A stretch of DNA of 64,000 nucleotides from Levilactobacillus andaensis (GCF_016861695.1 NZ_BOLP01000009.1:19405-83404); one strand, 5' to 3'. Counted from the first letter of the stretch, positions 1 to 8,948 are shown. Translations and numbers: made by a program. Notes: generated by a model from the sequence alone, not told the origin.

Positions 1-132
1 TTCTATGGTAACAGATTATTTTCCTGAAAATAACTCGCCGATTATACTTTAAGGAATCCGTAAGTTTTAGACGCAGTTTCCAGCGACTTTCCACGACTTG
101 TTGGGATTCAAGGCGAAATGTTGAGGCCGCCG

Positions 133-141
133 TGCTATAAT
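133..141 (+). promoter_or_regulatory. Extended -10 promoter of the cdaA operon
   Basis: A TG dinucleotide, one base and then TATAAT (136-141) lie 30 bases before the cdaA start. No convincing -35 box sits at 16-18 bases, which fits an extended -10 promoter. The GGAGGG ribosome binding site follows at about 161-166. The first 130 bases of the window hold no gene that I can support. Confidence 0.6.
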
Positions 142-171
142 AAAATTTGAATTCGATTTGGAGGGAAAGTC

Positions 172-1020
172 ATGAACCTAGATTGGGGAAAACTCCTTAC
201 GTTAGGGAATTTAGTCAACCTACTCGACATCTTGGTCGTTTGGTTCGTTATTTACGAGCTGATTGTGATGCTACGCGGAACCAAGGCAATTCAGCTCTTC
301 CGTGGCGTGGTCCTGATCTTGATCGTCAAGTTCATTAGTACTTACGTGGGGTTGAATACGGTATCGTGGTTGGTCGACTTGGTCATCAACTGGGGTGTTA
401 TCGCGATCATCATTGTCTTTCAACCGGAAATTCGGCGGGGACTGGAGCACTTAGGTCGCGGGTCGATTTTTGTGCGGGTTCGTCACGAGAACGAAGCAGC
501 CACCAAGATGATCGAAGGTTTGGATAAAGCCATTCAGTACATGTCTAAACGGCGAATTGGGGCGTTAATGACCATTCAACGGGACACGGGACTGGAAGAC
601 TATATCGAGACCGGTATTAAGCTAGACGCCGAGTTGACCGGTGAATTGTTGATCAACATTTTTATCCCGAACACGCCGCTGCATGATGGGGCGGTCATCA
701 TTCGGGACAATCGCATTGCCGTTGCGGCGGCGTACCTTCCCTTGTCTGAGAGTAATCTGATTCCAAAGGAACTGGGAACGCGGCACAGAGCGGCGGTCGG
801 TATTTCTGAGGTGACGGATGCGTTGACCATCGTCATTTCAGAGGAAACCGGTGAAGTGTCGATCACGAAGAACAATGAGTTGATTCGGGGATTGACGCAG
901 GCCGATTACCTGAAGTTTTTGCGTAATGAATTGGTTAATGAGGAATCCACTAATGATGGGAACTTCTTAGTTAAGGCGCTCGATTGGTTCGATGAGCGCT
1001 TCCGAGGGGGGCGGCGCTAA
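172..1020 (+). CDS. cdaA: Diadenylate cyclase CdaA (c-di-AMP synthase)
   Basis: The product condenses two ATP into the second messenger c-di-AMP at the membrane. It has 282 residues, the usual length. Three hydrophobic segments fill residues 10-82, and the DAC domain follows at about 90-205 with the family motifs PLHDGA (169-174) and RHRAA (204-208). The ATG is preceded by GGAGGG at good spacing. The stop codon overlaps the start of the next gene by one base, so it is translationally coupled to its regulator CdaR and lies upstream of glmM, the classic cdaA-cdaR-glmM operon. c-di-AMP controls potassium and osmolyte transport in this group. Confidence 0.96.
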   Translation: MNLDWGKLLTLGNLVNLLDILVVWFVIYELIVMLRGTKAIQLFRGVVLILIVKFISTYVGLNTVSWLVDLVINWGVIAIIIVFQPEIRRGLEHLGRGSIFVRVRHENEAATKMIEGLDKAIQYMSKRRIGALMTIQRDTGLEDYIETGIKLDAELTGELLINIFIPNTPLHDGAVIIRDNRIAVAAAYLPLSESNLIPKELGTRHRAAVGISEVTDALTIVISEETGEVSITKNNELIRGLTQADYLKFLRNELVNEESTNDGNFLVKALDWFDERFRGGRR

Positions 1021-1991
1021 TGAAAAATGAGCGTTACACCACGTGGCTGTACCGAATCTTAGCCTTGATCCTGGCGGTACTGTTGTTTTTCTACGTCAAC
1101 AGCACCAAGTCCAGTTCAAGCAATTCGCAGTCGACCAATTCGACCAACAACACGTCGTTGACGGCGACCAAGACGATGACGGTCTCGGTACCTTTGCAGT
1201 TGAACGTGAACAGTAATAAGTACTTTGTGACCGGATACCCGCAGAAGGTCAAAGTGACCTTGCGAGGACCCTTGGCGTTAGTCACAACGACTGCCAACAC
1301 CCAGAATTTCAAGGTCTACGCGGCGTTGAGTAATCTAGGCGTGGGGAAACATAAGGTGACCCTACATCAGGAGGGCTTGAACCACGAGATCGAGTCGACC
1401 ATTTCGCCGGCAAAAATCTCCGTGGACATTGAGCCACGGCGGACCGTTTCTTTCCCAGTGAAGGTGCAGTACGCGAGTCGCAATATTGCGGCCGGCTATA
1501 CCGCGGGTAAGGCTACGACCGACACCACGACCGTTAAGGCCACGGGTGCGGCCAATGAAATTGCGCGCGTGAAGCAGGTCGTTGCCCAATTGACGGTGCC
1601 ACAGAACACCAAGAAGACCATCAACAGTCAAGCCGTCATTGAGGCACTTGATAGTAGTGGCAAGACGGTCAATGTCATCTTGACGCCATCCACCACGACG
1701 GTCAATTTGCCGGTAACGTCCGATGGTCAGAGTAAAAAAGTCAGCTTGAACTTAAATGCGCAAAATGGCTCGTCCGGAACGACGTACAAACTAACTAGTA
1801 ACGTGAATAAGGTCACGGCCTATGGGAGCACAGCGGAGCTTAAGGCGCTGAATCAAGCGACCGTAGATGTCGACGTCAGTGATGTCAAGAAGACGGCGAC
1901 GAAGACGGTGACCCTCGATGCTAGCGATAACAACGTCACAGCCTTTGATCCGACGACGGTTAAGGTCACGGTCAAGGCTGTCTCGAAATAA
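1020..1991 (+). CDS. cdaR: CdaR, YbbR-domain regulator of CdaA
   Basis: This membrane-anchored extracytoplasmic protein regulates the diadenylate cyclase encoded just upstream. One N-terminal membrane segment (about residues 12-27) is followed by a Ser/Asn/Thr-rich linker and then repeated beta-rich YbbR units to residue 323, recognised from recurring stretches such as PQKVKVTLRGP and TTVKVTVKA. The ATG shares its A with the cdaA stop codon. Function is by family and by its fixed place between cdaA and glmM. The low-complexity linker near residue 28 is typical of wall-side lactobacillar proteins. Confidence 0.92.
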   Translation: MKNERYTTWLYRILALILAVLLFFYVNSTKSSSSNSQSTNSTNNTSLTATKTMTVSVPLQLNVNSNKYFVTGYPQKVKVTLRGPLALVTTTANTQNFKVYAALSNLGVGKHKVTLHQEGLNHEIESTISPAKISVDIEPRRTVSFPVKVQYASRNIAAGYTAGKATTDTTTVKATGAANEIARVKQVVAQLTVPQNTKKTINSQAVIEALDSSGKTVNVILTPSTTTVNLPVTSDGQSKKVSLNLNAQNGSSGTTYKLTSNVNKVTAYGSTAELKALNQATVDVDVSDVKKTATKTVTLDASDNNVTAFDPTTVKVTVKAVSK

Positions 1992-2025
1992 CGAAAAACA
2001 AAGTTGAGAAATGAGGAATTTTACG

Positions 2026-3381
2026 ATGAAGTATTTTGGAACCGATGGTGTGCGTGGGGTTGCTAACCAAGATTTAACGCCCGAATTAGCTTTTAAAGTT
2101 GGCCGTTTTGGCGGGTACGTTTTGACCCAACACGCGGACAGTCAAAATGTCCACCCCCAGGTCTTAGTTGCCCGGGACACCCGGATCTCTGGTCAGTTGT
2201 TGGAAAATGCGTTGGTTGCCGGGTTACTGTCCGTCGGGATCGAAGTCTTGCGGTTAGGCGTCATCTCTACGCCAGCCGTTGCTTACTTGGTGCGGACGCA
2301 GGGTGCCGCTGCCGGGGTCATGATCACGGCTTCTCACAACCCCGTTGAATATAACGGAATCAAGTACTTTGGGAGCGACGGCTACAAGCTGTCCGATGAC
2401 ATGGAAGAAGAGATCGAAGCCCTCTTGGACGGCGAAAAGGATGAATTACCACGGCCAACCACGGATGGTTTAGGCACGGTCGAAGACTACTCAGAAGGTA
2501 GCCAAAAGTACATTCAATTCCTGGAACAAACCATTGCGGATGACTTGGAAGGCTTACACATTGCCGTCGACTCCGCTAACGGGGCTACGAGTAGCTTGGT
2601 TTCACGCTTGTACGCTGACCTGAACCTGGACTTCGATACGATTGCCACGACGCCTAACGGCTTGAACATCAACGCCGAAGTCGGCTCAACGCATCCAGAA
2701 CAACTCCAAAAATTTGTTTTGGAAAAGGGCGCGCAAATTGGGTTGGCCTTTGACGGTGATGGTGACCGGTGTATCGCGGTTGACGAGGCCGGGAACATTG
2801 TTGATGGCGACAAGATCATGTACATCTGTGGGAAGTACATGGCTGAACACGGTCGCCTGAAGAAGGATACGATCGTCACGACGGTCATGAGTAACCTGGG
2901 GATGTACAAGGCCATGGCTGCTCACGAACTGAAGTCAGTGAAGACCAAGGTCGGGGATCGTTACGTGGTCGAAGAAATGCTCAAGTCCGGTTACAATCTG
3001 GGTGGCGAACAGTCCGGTCACATCGTCTTCCTGGACTTCAATACGACCGGTGACGGCCTGTTGACCAGCCTACAGTTGCTGCACATCATGAAGGTCACCG
3101 GCAAAAAATTGTCCGAATTGGCCGCTGACGTGACGACTTATCCGCAAAAGTTGGTCAACATCAAGGTTGCCGATAAGCAAGCCGCTTTGGAAAATCCTCA
3201 AGTGCAAGCAATGATCGCCACCGTTGAAAAAGAAATGAACGGCGATGGGCGGGTCTTAGTGCGGCCTTCCGGGACCGAACCACTCCTGCGGGTCATGGCG
3301 GAAGCTCCAACCGAAGAAATCGTTGCGGGCTACGTTGACCGAATCGCAGACGTTGTGCGGGCCGAAGTTGGCGTGGAATAA
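2026..3381 (+). CDS. glmM: Phosphoglucosamine mutase GlmM
   Basis: The enzyme interconverts glucosamine-6-phosphate and glucosamine-1-phosphate on the way to UDP-GlcNAc and peptidoglycan. With the start at 2026 it has 451 residues and begins [11 protein letters not shown], the family's N terminus. An upstream ATG at 2011 would add five residues but has no good ribosome binding site, whereas GAGGAA lies 7-12 bases before 2026. The phosphoserine loop TASHNP is at about residue 103, the metal loop DGDGDR near 243, and the sugar-phosphate loop RPSGTEP near the C terminus. GlmM is known to interact with CdaA, matching the operon. Confidence 0.97.
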   Translation: MKYFGTDGVRGVANQDLTPELAFKVGRFGGYVLTQHADSQNVHPQVLVARDTRISGQLLENALVAGLLSVGIEVLRLGVISTPAVAYLVRTQGAAAGVMITASHNPVEYNGIKYFGSDGYKLSDDMEEEIEALLDGEKDELPRPTTDGLGTVEDYSEGSQKYIQFLEQTIADDLEGLHIAVDSANGATSSLVSRLYADLNLDFDTIATTPNGLNINAEVGSTHPEQLQKFVLEKGAQIGLAFDGDGDRCIAVDEAGNIVDGDKIMYICGKYMAEHGRLKKDTIVTTVMSNLGMYKAMAAHELKSVKTKVGDRYVVEEMLKSGYNLGGEQSGHIVFLDFNTTGDGLLTSLQLLHIMKVTGKKLSELAADVTTYPQKLVNIKVADKQAALENPQVQAMIATVEKEMNGDGRVLVRPSGTEPLLRVMAEAPTEEIVAGYVDRIADVVRAEVGVE

Positions 3382-3400
3382 ATTTCAAACTGTAATTCTG

Positions 3401-3436
3401 AAGAATCTGGATTGAAAGACCCAGATTCTTTTTTTT
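3401..3436 (+). terminator. Rho-independent terminator of cdaA-cdaR-glmM
   Basis: A perfect 10-bp stem (AAGAATCTGG / CCAGATTCTT) with a 10-nt loop runs straight into a T tract. It lies 20 bases after the glmM stop codon. Confidence 0.93.
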
Positions 3437-3485
3437 ACAGAAAAGATTTTGGAATGAAATAATTACTGAATGCTTTCTTTTCATG

Positions 3486-3545
3486 GCATGATGATGTGGC
3501 CGCCTAACCTTTGCCAGTCAAGGAATTAGCCGCACATCATCATGC
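3486..3545. repeat. Long inverted repeat in the glmM-glmS gap
   Basis: A perfect 13-bp inverted repeat, GCATGATGATGTG (3486-3498) and its complement (3533-3545), encloses a second stem (CTAA-CCTTTG / CAAGG-ATTAG). No T tract follows on either strand, so it is not an ordinary terminator. It lies upstream of the glmS promoter. Its function is unknown. Confidence 0.75.
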
Positions 3546-3593
3546 TGAAAAATGGTTATGAAAATAATCATAGACCATTATGGATTTTTATAA

Positions 3594-3622
3594 TTGACAA
3601 CCCTGCTCAAACGCTGTAAAGT
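3594..3622 (+). promoter_or_regulatory. Promoter of glmS
   Basis: TTGACA (3594-3599), a 17-base spacer and TAAAGT (3617-3622). It would give a leader of about 125 nt before the glmS ATG. Confidence 0.7.
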
Positions 3623-3642
3623 ATAGTCATTCAGAAATGTTT

Positions 3643-3738
3643 TTCAGTTGGTTTCAGTCTATACCAATTCTGAAGAAAACTGATACATTTTCAATCATAA
3701 AACTATCCGACCCTTTCGGTAATCCGAAACTGGTGTCG
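3643..3738 (+). promoter_or_regulatory. Structured glmS leader, not the glmS ribozyme
   Basis: Two hairpins are visible. The first (3643-3674) pairs TTCAG-TTGGT with ACCAA-CTGAA around a two-base bulge. The second (3708-3738) pairs CGAC/GTCG and TTTCGG/CCGAAA around a TAAT loop and ends about 18 bases before the glmS start. The AGCGCC cleavage-site core of the glmS ribozyme is absent, so any amino-sugar control must work differently. That this leader regulates anything is inference. Confidence 0.5.
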
Positions 3739-3756
3739 AGCAAAGGAAGAAAAATT

Positions 3757-5574
3757 ATGTGTGGAATTGTTGGAGTTACGGGTAATGACAATGCCGTTAA
3801 GATTTTAGTTGACGGTCTTCAAAAGTTGGAATACCGCGGCTACGATTCAGCCGGAATTTACGTTAACGACCAGAAGGGGCAAGACTACTTAGTAAAGACT
3901 AAGGGTCGGATCGCTGAGTTACGGTCAAAGATCACACCAGAAGTTCACGGGTCAACCGGGATCGGTCATACGCGTTGGGCTACTCATGGTGTGGTTAGCG
4001 TGGACAACGCGCACCCACATTTCTCTAACGACGACCGGTTCTACCTGGTCCACAACGGGGTCATCGACAACTTCCAAGAACTGAAGGCCAAGTACTTAAG
4101 TGATGTGCCTTTCAGAAGCCAAACCGATACTGAAGTCGTCGTTCAATTGATCGACAAGTTTGCTATCGAAGACAACTTGGACGCTAAGCAAGCCTTCCTG
4201 AAGACATTGAGTCTCTTAAAGGGGTCTTCTTACGCCTTTCTGATGATGGACCGCGAACAACCAGATACGTTATTCGTTGCGAAGAGCAAGAGCCCACTGT
4301 TGATCGGTGTTGGTGACGGCTTTAACGTGGTCTGCTCCGATGCTTTGGCAATGCTGCGCGAAACACATGACTTCCTGGAACTGATGGATGGCGAAGTGGT
4401 GACCATCACGCCAGACAAGGTGGCCATCCAAGACGCCGATGGTAATGCCGTAGAACGGAAGCCATTCCACGTTGACATGAACGCTGACGAAACCGATAAA
4501 GGGACTTACCCATTCTACATGTTGAAAGAGGTTGACGAACAACCTAACGTGATGCGCAAGTTGGCCCAAACCTACTTGTCAGAACACGGCGAACCTCAAT
4601 TTGACAGCAAGCTGATCGATGCCATGCGTGCGGCTGACCGGCTGTACATTGTGGGTGCTGGTACTAGTTACCACGCTGGCTTGGTTGGGAAGCGGCTCTT
4701 TGAAAAATTAGCTCACATCCCAACGGAAGTTCACGTGTCTTCCGAATTTGCCTACGAACAACCAATGCTGTCCGAGAAGCCATTCTTTATCTTCTTGACG
4801 CAGTCTGGTGAAACGGCCGACAGTCGTGAAGTGCTGGTTAACGTCAACGATGCTGGCTACCCAAGCCTGACCATCACCAACGTGCAGAACTCCACGTTGT
4901 CTCGTGAAGCAGACTTCACGTTGCTGTTGCATGCCGGTCCTGAAATCGCCGTGGCTTCAACCAAGGCTTACACCGCGCAAATTGCGTTGGAAGCTATCTT
5001 GGCCAAGGCCTTGGGTGAAAAGACGGGCCAAATCGTTGCCCAAGACTTCAATATCCGTCAACAACTTGGTTTGGTTGCTACGGGGATGCAAGCCATCGTT
5101 GACGAAAAGGACAAGTTGGAAAAGATTTCCAATGACTACCTGATGGATACGAGCCGGGCCTTCTACATTGGCCGGGGTCTCGACCACGCCGTTTCTTTGG
5201 AAGCTGCCTTGAAGTTAAAGGAAATCTCTTACATCCAATGTGAAGGATTCGCTTCTGGTGAGTTGAAGCACGGGACGATTGCCTTGATCGAAAAGGGGAC
5301 GCCGGTTATCGGTTTCATCACCCAGGCCAAGACTGCTGGATTGACGCGGAGCAACTTACAAGAAACGATTGCCCGTGGCGCTAAGACCATGACCATCGTA
5401 CGTGAGGGCTTAGCCATGGACGGCGACGACTTGATCTTACCTGACGTTGACGAAATGTTGATGCCATTGTTGAGCGTTGTGCCAGCCCAGTTATTGGCTT
5501 ACTACACCAGCTTGAACAAGGGCTTGGATGTTGACAAGCCACGGAATTTGGCTAAGAGTGTTACCGTTGAATAA
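3757..5574 (+). CDS. glmS: Glutamine-fructose-6-phosphate aminotransferase GlmS
   Basis: The enzyme makes glucosamine-6-phosphate from fructose-6-phosphate and glutamine, the first step to UDP-GlcNAc. The product has 605 residues. The start at 3757 puts the catalytic cysteine at position 2 (MCGIVGVTG), as maturation requires; the frame stays open upstream to 3637, but AGGAAG lies just before 3757. The glutaminase domain covers residues 2-220 (HTRWATHG is visible) and two SIS sugar-isomerase domains cover about 285-600 (SQSGETADS, ASTKAYTAQ). Separate promoter and terminator make it its own transcription unit, opposed metabolically by nagB downstream. Confidence 0.97.
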   Translation: MCGIVGVTGNDNAVKILVDGLQKLEYRGYDSAGIYVNDQKGQDYLVKTKGRIAELRSKITPEVHGSTGIGHTRWATHGVVSVDNAHPHFSNDDRFYLVHNGVIDNFQELKAKYLSDVPFRSQTDTEVVVQLIDKFAIEDNLDAKQAFLKTLSLLKGSSYAFLMMDREQPDTLFVAKSKSPLLIGVGDGFNVVCSDALAMLRETHDFLELMDGEVVTITPDKVAIQDADGNAVERKPFHVDMNADETDKGTYPFYMLKEVDEQPNVMRKLAQTYLSEHGEPQFDSKLIDAMRAADRLYIVGAGTSYHAGLVGKRLFEKLAHIPTEVHVSSEFAYEQPMLSEKPFFIFLTQSGETADSREVLVNVNDAGYPSLTITNVQNSTLSREADFTLLLHAGPEIAVASTKAYTAQIALEAILAKALGEKTGQIVAQDFNIRQQLGLVATGMQAIVDEKDKLEKISNDYLMDTSRAFYIGRGLDHAVSLEAALKLKEISYIQCEGFASGELKHGTIALIEKGTPVIGFITQAKTAGLTRSNLQETIARGAKTMTIVREGLAMDGDDLILPDVDEMLMPLLSVVPAQLLAYYTSLNKGLDVDKPRNLAKSVTVE

Positions 5575-5590
5575 TTAAAGCTTGTTTCTG

Positions 5591-5622
5591 GAGAGCGACT
5601 ACTTGCTGTGGTCGCTCTTTTT
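5591..5622 (+). terminator. Terminator of glmS
   Basis: Stem AGAGCGAC / GTCGCTCT with an 11-nt loop, followed by TTTTT, 17 bases after the glmS stop codon. Confidence 0.9.
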
Positions 5623-5718
5623 GTATTCAAACGCGGGTGAGGGTAGGGACTAGTCGCACTATGGCAGAATTGAGTATGTTATAGCGGCCAGAGAAGGGCC
5701 CATTCAGGTGTCCTTTAC

Positions 5719-5747
5719 TTGCGAAAATCAGGTTTTCGTTGTATAGT
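5719..5747 (+). promoter_or_regulatory. Promoter of a 40-residue protein gene
   Basis: TTGCGA (5719-5724), a 17-base spacer and TATAGT (5742-5747). A short inverted repeat (CGAAAA / TTTTCG) overlaps the -35 region and spacer and could be an operator. Confidence 0.6.
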
Positions 5748-5783
5748 ACACTCAAATGTAAAATGAAAACGTAGGTGAAAACA

Positions 5784-5906
5784 ATGAAGTACACGAAGCG
5801 GGTCGATTCCCATAAAAATCAGAAACAAAAGGACGCGACGTTTGAAAAGTTCCGGAAACAGCAAAATGAGTTAAGCGCCAATCGACGGGGTATTCGGCGG
5901 AAGTAG
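5784..5906 (+). CDS. Small basic protein of 40 residues, unknown function
   Basis: The product is a soluble, highly charged 40-residue protein, Lys/Arg/Gln rich, ending NRRGIRRK. It has no signal peptide or membrane segment. The gene is a complete one-cistron unit: promoter at 5719-5747, AGGTG ribosome binding site about 10 bases before the ATG, and a terminator starting at its stop codon. I do not recognise the family. The charge pattern suggests RNA, ribosome or DNA contact, but this is inference only. Its self-contained transcription signals argue that it is real. Confidence 0.65.
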   Translation: MKYTKRVDSHKNQKQKDATFEKFRKQQNELSANRRGIRRK

Positions 5907-5938
5907 GACGACATCGGCAGACGGTGACGTCCTTTTTT
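5906..5938 (+). terminator. Terminator of the 40-residue protein gene
   Basis: Outer stem GGACG/CGTCC and inner stem CATCG/CGGTG, followed by TTTTTT. It begins at the last base of the stop codon. Confidence 0.8.
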
Positions 5939-6068
5939 GTACGGTCAGTGGGGGTTAGACAATTGTCGGGCGAATTGTTTTTTCGAGATGTAAATGACAA
6001 GGTGGCGGGTCAGATTTAAGTGACATGAAAAAAGTTTTGGAACGGTGTCTTTCATAAATAAATAAAAA

Positions 6069-6093
6069 TTGAAATAACAACTAGTTGTTTCAA
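6069..6093. promoter_or_regulatory. Palindrome upstream of nagB
   Basis: A perfect 14-bp palindrome, AACAACTAGTTGTT (6076-6089), is flanked by TTGAAA and TTTCAA arms. It sits about 80 bases before the nagB -35 box in a gene-free stretch (5939-6170) that shows nothing else. It may be a second operator, but the cognate regulator is not in the window. Confidence 0.45.
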
Positions 6094-6170
6094 TAATTAG
6101 GCGGCTTAATTATATTTTTCAGGATTAAACGTCATATTCCAAGCTGATTTAGATGACTTGAGCAAAATGC

Positions 6171-6211
6171 TTGCAAAACTGGTCTAGAGCATTTATAATT
6201 GGACTATACCA
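6171..6211 (+). promoter_or_regulatory. nagB promoter with two dre-like GntR operators
   Basis: TTGCAA (6171-6176), 17 bases, TATAAT (6194-6199). Two copies of a TGGTNTANACCA-like site overlap it: TGGTCTAGAGCA (6180-6191) in the spacer and TGGACTATACCA (6200-6211) just after the -10. Their centres are 20 bp apart, two helical turns. This matches the operator style of NagR/YvoA GntR repressors that sense glucosamine-6-phosphate. No such regulator gene is in the window. Confidence 0.75.
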
Positions 6212-6234
6212 TTAAGAGAGGGAGACTGAATGAT

Positions 6235-6957
6235 ATGAAACAATTGACGAATATGAATGTACAGGTTGTTAGTGACAAGCAAGCAGGGGGCCAAGCCGGC
6301 TTCAAGGTATTTGAGCAGGCATTAGCCCACGGTGCCAAGGTTCTGGGATTAGCGACGGGGAGCACACCGGTAACCATTTATGAACAATTGGTGGCCAGCG
6401 ACCTGGACTTCAGTCAATTAACCTCAGTTAACCTAGACGAATACGTGGGGTTGAACGCCGACCATCCACAGAGCTACCATTACTTTATGCAACAACACTT
6501 GTTCAACGCTAAGCCATTTGCCAACTCCTATGTACCAGATGGGACGAACGTCGATGCCGCAGCGGAAACGAAGCGTTACGACGCCATTATTAAAGACAAT
6601 CCAATTGATTTACAGTTATTAGGCCTGGGTCAAAACGGCCACATCGGGTTCAACGAACCGGGGACCGATCCTAAATCAACGACACACAAGGTGGCTTTGA
6701 CTGACTCGACCATCGCCGCCAACGCCCGTTTCTTCGACAATGCCGATGAAGTCCCACGTTTCGCTTATTCCATGGGTGTGGGGTCTATTCTGCAGGCAAA
6801 ACAAATTTTGATCGTTGCTTACGGTGAAGCCAAGGCTGCGGCCGTTGCTGCCATGATCCAAGGCCCAGTCACGCCAGATGTGCCAGCCAGCTATTTGCAG
6901 ACTCATCCGAACGTGACGGTCATTCTTGACGAGGCCGCTGCTAGCCAATTAGACTAG
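6235..6957 (+). CDS. nagB: Glucosamine-6-phosphate deaminase NagB
   Basis: The enzyme converts glucosamine-6-phosphate to fructose-6-phosphate and ammonia, opening amino-sugar catabolism and reversing GlmS. It has 240 residues, normal for the short Gram-positive form. The motifs [22 protein letters not shown] and [15 protein letters not shown] (near residue 130) hold the catalytic Asp, His and Glu. The ATG at 6235 lies about 10 bases after GGGAG. It is monocistronic, with a dre-like operator pair on its promoter, so expression probably rises when amino sugars are available. Confidence 0.96.
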   Translation: MKQLTNMNVQVVSDKQAGGQAGFKVFEQALAHGAKVLGLATGSTPVTIYEQLVASDLDFSQLTSVNLDEYVGLNADHPQSYHYFMQQHLFNAKPFANSYVPDGTNVDAAAETKRYDAIIKDNPIDLQLLGLGQNGHIGFNEPGTDPKSTTHKVALTDSTIAANARFFDNADEVPRFAYSMGVGSILQAKQILIVAYGEAKAAAVAAMIQGPVTPDVPASYLQTHPNVTVILDEAAASQLD

Positions 6958-7058
6958 CTTGAAAAATTAAACAAGTTTCTGCATAAAATTTTCTTTCTCC
7001 GAGTTGCCGTGGTATGGTATTCTTGTCCTGAAAGCGATTTTAAGGGGGAACTTGTAAG

Positions 7059-8504
7059 ATGAAACGAACGAAATGGTGGCTTGCGGCTGTGCTCATGTTG
7101 GGGGCAGTCACAGGTGGCATCAGTATCACGGACAGCCATGCGGCAACGACGAATCCCCAGGCCTTTATTTCGCAATTAAAGAGTCCGGTACAGACGGTCG
7201 CCAACCAGTATAAGCTGTACCCGTCAGTCATGATGGCTCAGGCGGCGTTAGAGAGTGGTTGGGGGACCAGTGCACTAACGACCCAGGCGAACAATTACTT
7301 TGGGATCAAAGGCAGTTACAACGGCCAATCTGTGACCATGCAGACGGCGGAGTATGATGCGAACGGGCAGTTGTATTACACCAATGCCAGTTTCCGGAAA
7401 TACCCGAACGCCAAGGCTTCAATGACGGATAATGCCACGCTCCTGCGCAATGGGACGAGTTATAACCCAGCTATTTATAGTGGGACCTGGCGAGAAAATG
7501 CGGCGACGTATGCGGATGCGGCCAATGCCCTAACCAATACGTACGCGACATCGCCAGTCTATGGCAGTAGTCTGATTTCGTTGATCCAACAATACAATTT
7601 AAATAGTTTAGATGGCAACTCAAGCAGTTCAAGTAGTTCAAGCTCCAGTTCAAGTGCCAGCAGCAGTTCGTCTAGCAGTTCAAGCACGACGAAGCCCGTG
7701 GTTTACGACACCGCGAAGTATTATGGCGGTGACGGTGGGCAAACGGGACGGCTCGGCAGTAAGTATGCGAGCTATCGCCTGTACAACCACATTAAGGGGA
7801 CCCGGGCTAGCGTGAAGAAGACGGCTTGGACGAAGGTCAGTGCGACAATTGACAAGCCAGTCTACTTGGATATGCGGGGCGTCAAGCAGTCCGCAACGAC
7901 GGGGAAGAAGACCACGTGGTACCGCATTCGATTCAGTAAGAGTGCGACCGCGAAGAAGTACTGGGTCTACGGAAACGCCTTGACCTTGCCCACGGTGAAA
8001 TATAAAAAGGGTGCGGCAACGGTCAAAGTGGATAGCGAGTCCAGTGGGTACTATTACGATCACGTGTACAATTCACCATACTTGGCGAAAGCCGTGGGGC
8101 AACTCAATCAGTTGACCGCCAAGAGTTATGCAGCCGACAACCAAGCAACGCGGACGCAAGATGGTATTAAGAGTACCTGGTACCGCATCAAGGTTGGTAC
8201 GAAAAAGTACTGGGTCGCGGCTGGCGAACCGGCTGTGAGTCCTCAGTACGATGCCGTCGCATATTCGGCGGCTACCGGTACGAAGAAGCTTAGCAGTAAA
8301 TTTAGCAAATATACTTTATATAACCACGTCAAAAAGACCCATTTCGACCAGCAGACCTTTAATTGGCCTGCCGGAAGCAAACAGGGGACCAAGGTGACCG
8401 TAACCTTACGCGGCATCAAGACGGCGTATAAGACGACCTGGTATCGCATCCAGTTCAGTGGTAATAAAACCAATTACTGGGTCGATGCCCGGGCACTTAG
8501 TTAG
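7059..8504 (+). CDS. Secreted cell-wall glucosaminidase with SH3/GW-type repeats
   Basis: The protein is a predicted exported peptidoglycan hydrolase of 481 residues. A signal peptide (1-29, MKRTKWWLAAVLML, cleavage near SHA-A) precedes a glucosaminidase domain (about 35-185) with the family stretch MMAQAALESGWGTS and its catalytic Glu. A serine-only linker follows at about 188-210. Three wall-binding repeats of the SH3_8/GW kind end in TTWYRIRF...KYWV, STWYRIKV...KYWV and TTWYRIQF...NYWV. GGGGGA precedes the ATG. It is monocistronic between nagB and a terminator. Role in cell separation or wall turnover is inferred from the family. Confidence 0.9.
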   Translation: MKRTKWWLAAVLMLGAVTGGISITDSHAATTNPQAFISQLKSPVQTVANQYKLYPSVMMAQAALESGWGTSALTTQANNYFGIKGSYNGQSVTMQTAEYDANGQLYYTNASFRKYPNAKASMTDNATLLRNGTSYNPAIYSGTWRENAATYADAANALTNTYATSPVYGSSLISLIQQYNLNSLDGNSSSSSSSSSSSSASSSSSSSSSTTKPVVYDTAKYYGGDGGQTGRLGSKYASYRLYNHIKGTRASVKKTAWTKVSATIDKPVYLDMRGVKQSATTGKKTTWYRIRFSKSATAKKYWVYGNALTLPTVKYKKGAATVKVDSESSGYYYDHVYNSPYLAKAVGQLNQLTAKSYAADNQATRTQDGIKSTWYRIKVGTKKYWVAAGEPAVSPQYDAVAYSAATGTKKLSSKFSKYTLYNHVKKTHFDQQTFNWPAGSKQGTKVTVTLRGIKTAYKTTWYRIQFSGNKTNYWVDARALS

Positions 8505-8521
8505 GAAAGCTTATTTTTAAC

Positions 8522-8564
8522 GGACGTTGCATTTCTCATTGGAGGAGTGCGACGTTCTTTTTTT
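8522..8564 (+). terminator. Terminator of the glucosaminidase gene
   Basis: A 12-bp stem with three G-U pairs (GGACGTTGCATT / AGTGCGACGTTC) is followed by TTTTTTT. Confidence 0.88.
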
Positions 8565-8772
8565 CTGGGGATGATGGCGACTGAGAAATTTGTTGGGGTG
8601 TTGACCTATAATGATAGTTTTTGGAACTAGGTAGGTTGTTTTATCCACTAGTTTTCGGTTTACACAGTAGTCTGGTATAGTAGTGGCGTTCTGACAGAAT
8701 TGATGTAAGATTGAGCGAACTTTTAGAGACTATCTAAGAGTCGGCCAGAGCTGATTTGGCAGCGTACAATCA

Positions 8773-8948
8773 GAGCCGGAGGAGGCCAGGGATGCAGCCA
8801 GCCGTGGTAATATTGGGAGATGGCCGTTGGCTAGCTCCCAATATGGGCGACTTTTAAGACGCACGTCCACGCGGCTTAAAAGCGAGCGAGAAGACTGGTG
8901 GTTTTCCAGTCTGAAGCGTCCCCACAGCAGGCGGAATCCCTGGCAGCC
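8773..8948 (+). repeat. Structured intergenic repeat, family 1, copy A
   Basis: A 176-nt element begins GAGCCGGAGGAGGCCAGGGA and ends TCCCTGGCAGCC, so its ends can pair. Three internal hairpins are seen: ATATTGGGAG/CTCCCAATAT (8810-8844), CTTTTAAG/CTTAAAAG (8851-8882) and AGACTGG/CCAGTCT (8892-8912). Close copies occur at 17116-17293 (reverse) and 31254-31419, and a diverged one at 17753-17928. Hairpin arms change in a compensating way between copies. A TATAGT box at about 8682-8687 upstream may be a promoter, but this is weak. The gap 8565-9043 holds nothing else I can name. Confidence 0.85.

Noticed and set aside
3623..3756. glmS ribozyme before glmS
   Set aside because: The conserved AGCGCC cleavage core and the pseudoknot pattern are not present; only unrelated hairpins are seen.
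3637..3756. Longer GlmS with 40 extra N-terminal residues
   Set aside because: GlmS needs Cys directly after the initiator Met as nucleophile; the start at 3757 has its own ribosome binding site.
8773..8948. Insertion sequence or transposase remnant in family 1 repeats
   Set aside because: No transposase frame or fragment is found in any copy, and conservation follows hairpin pairing rather than coding potential.
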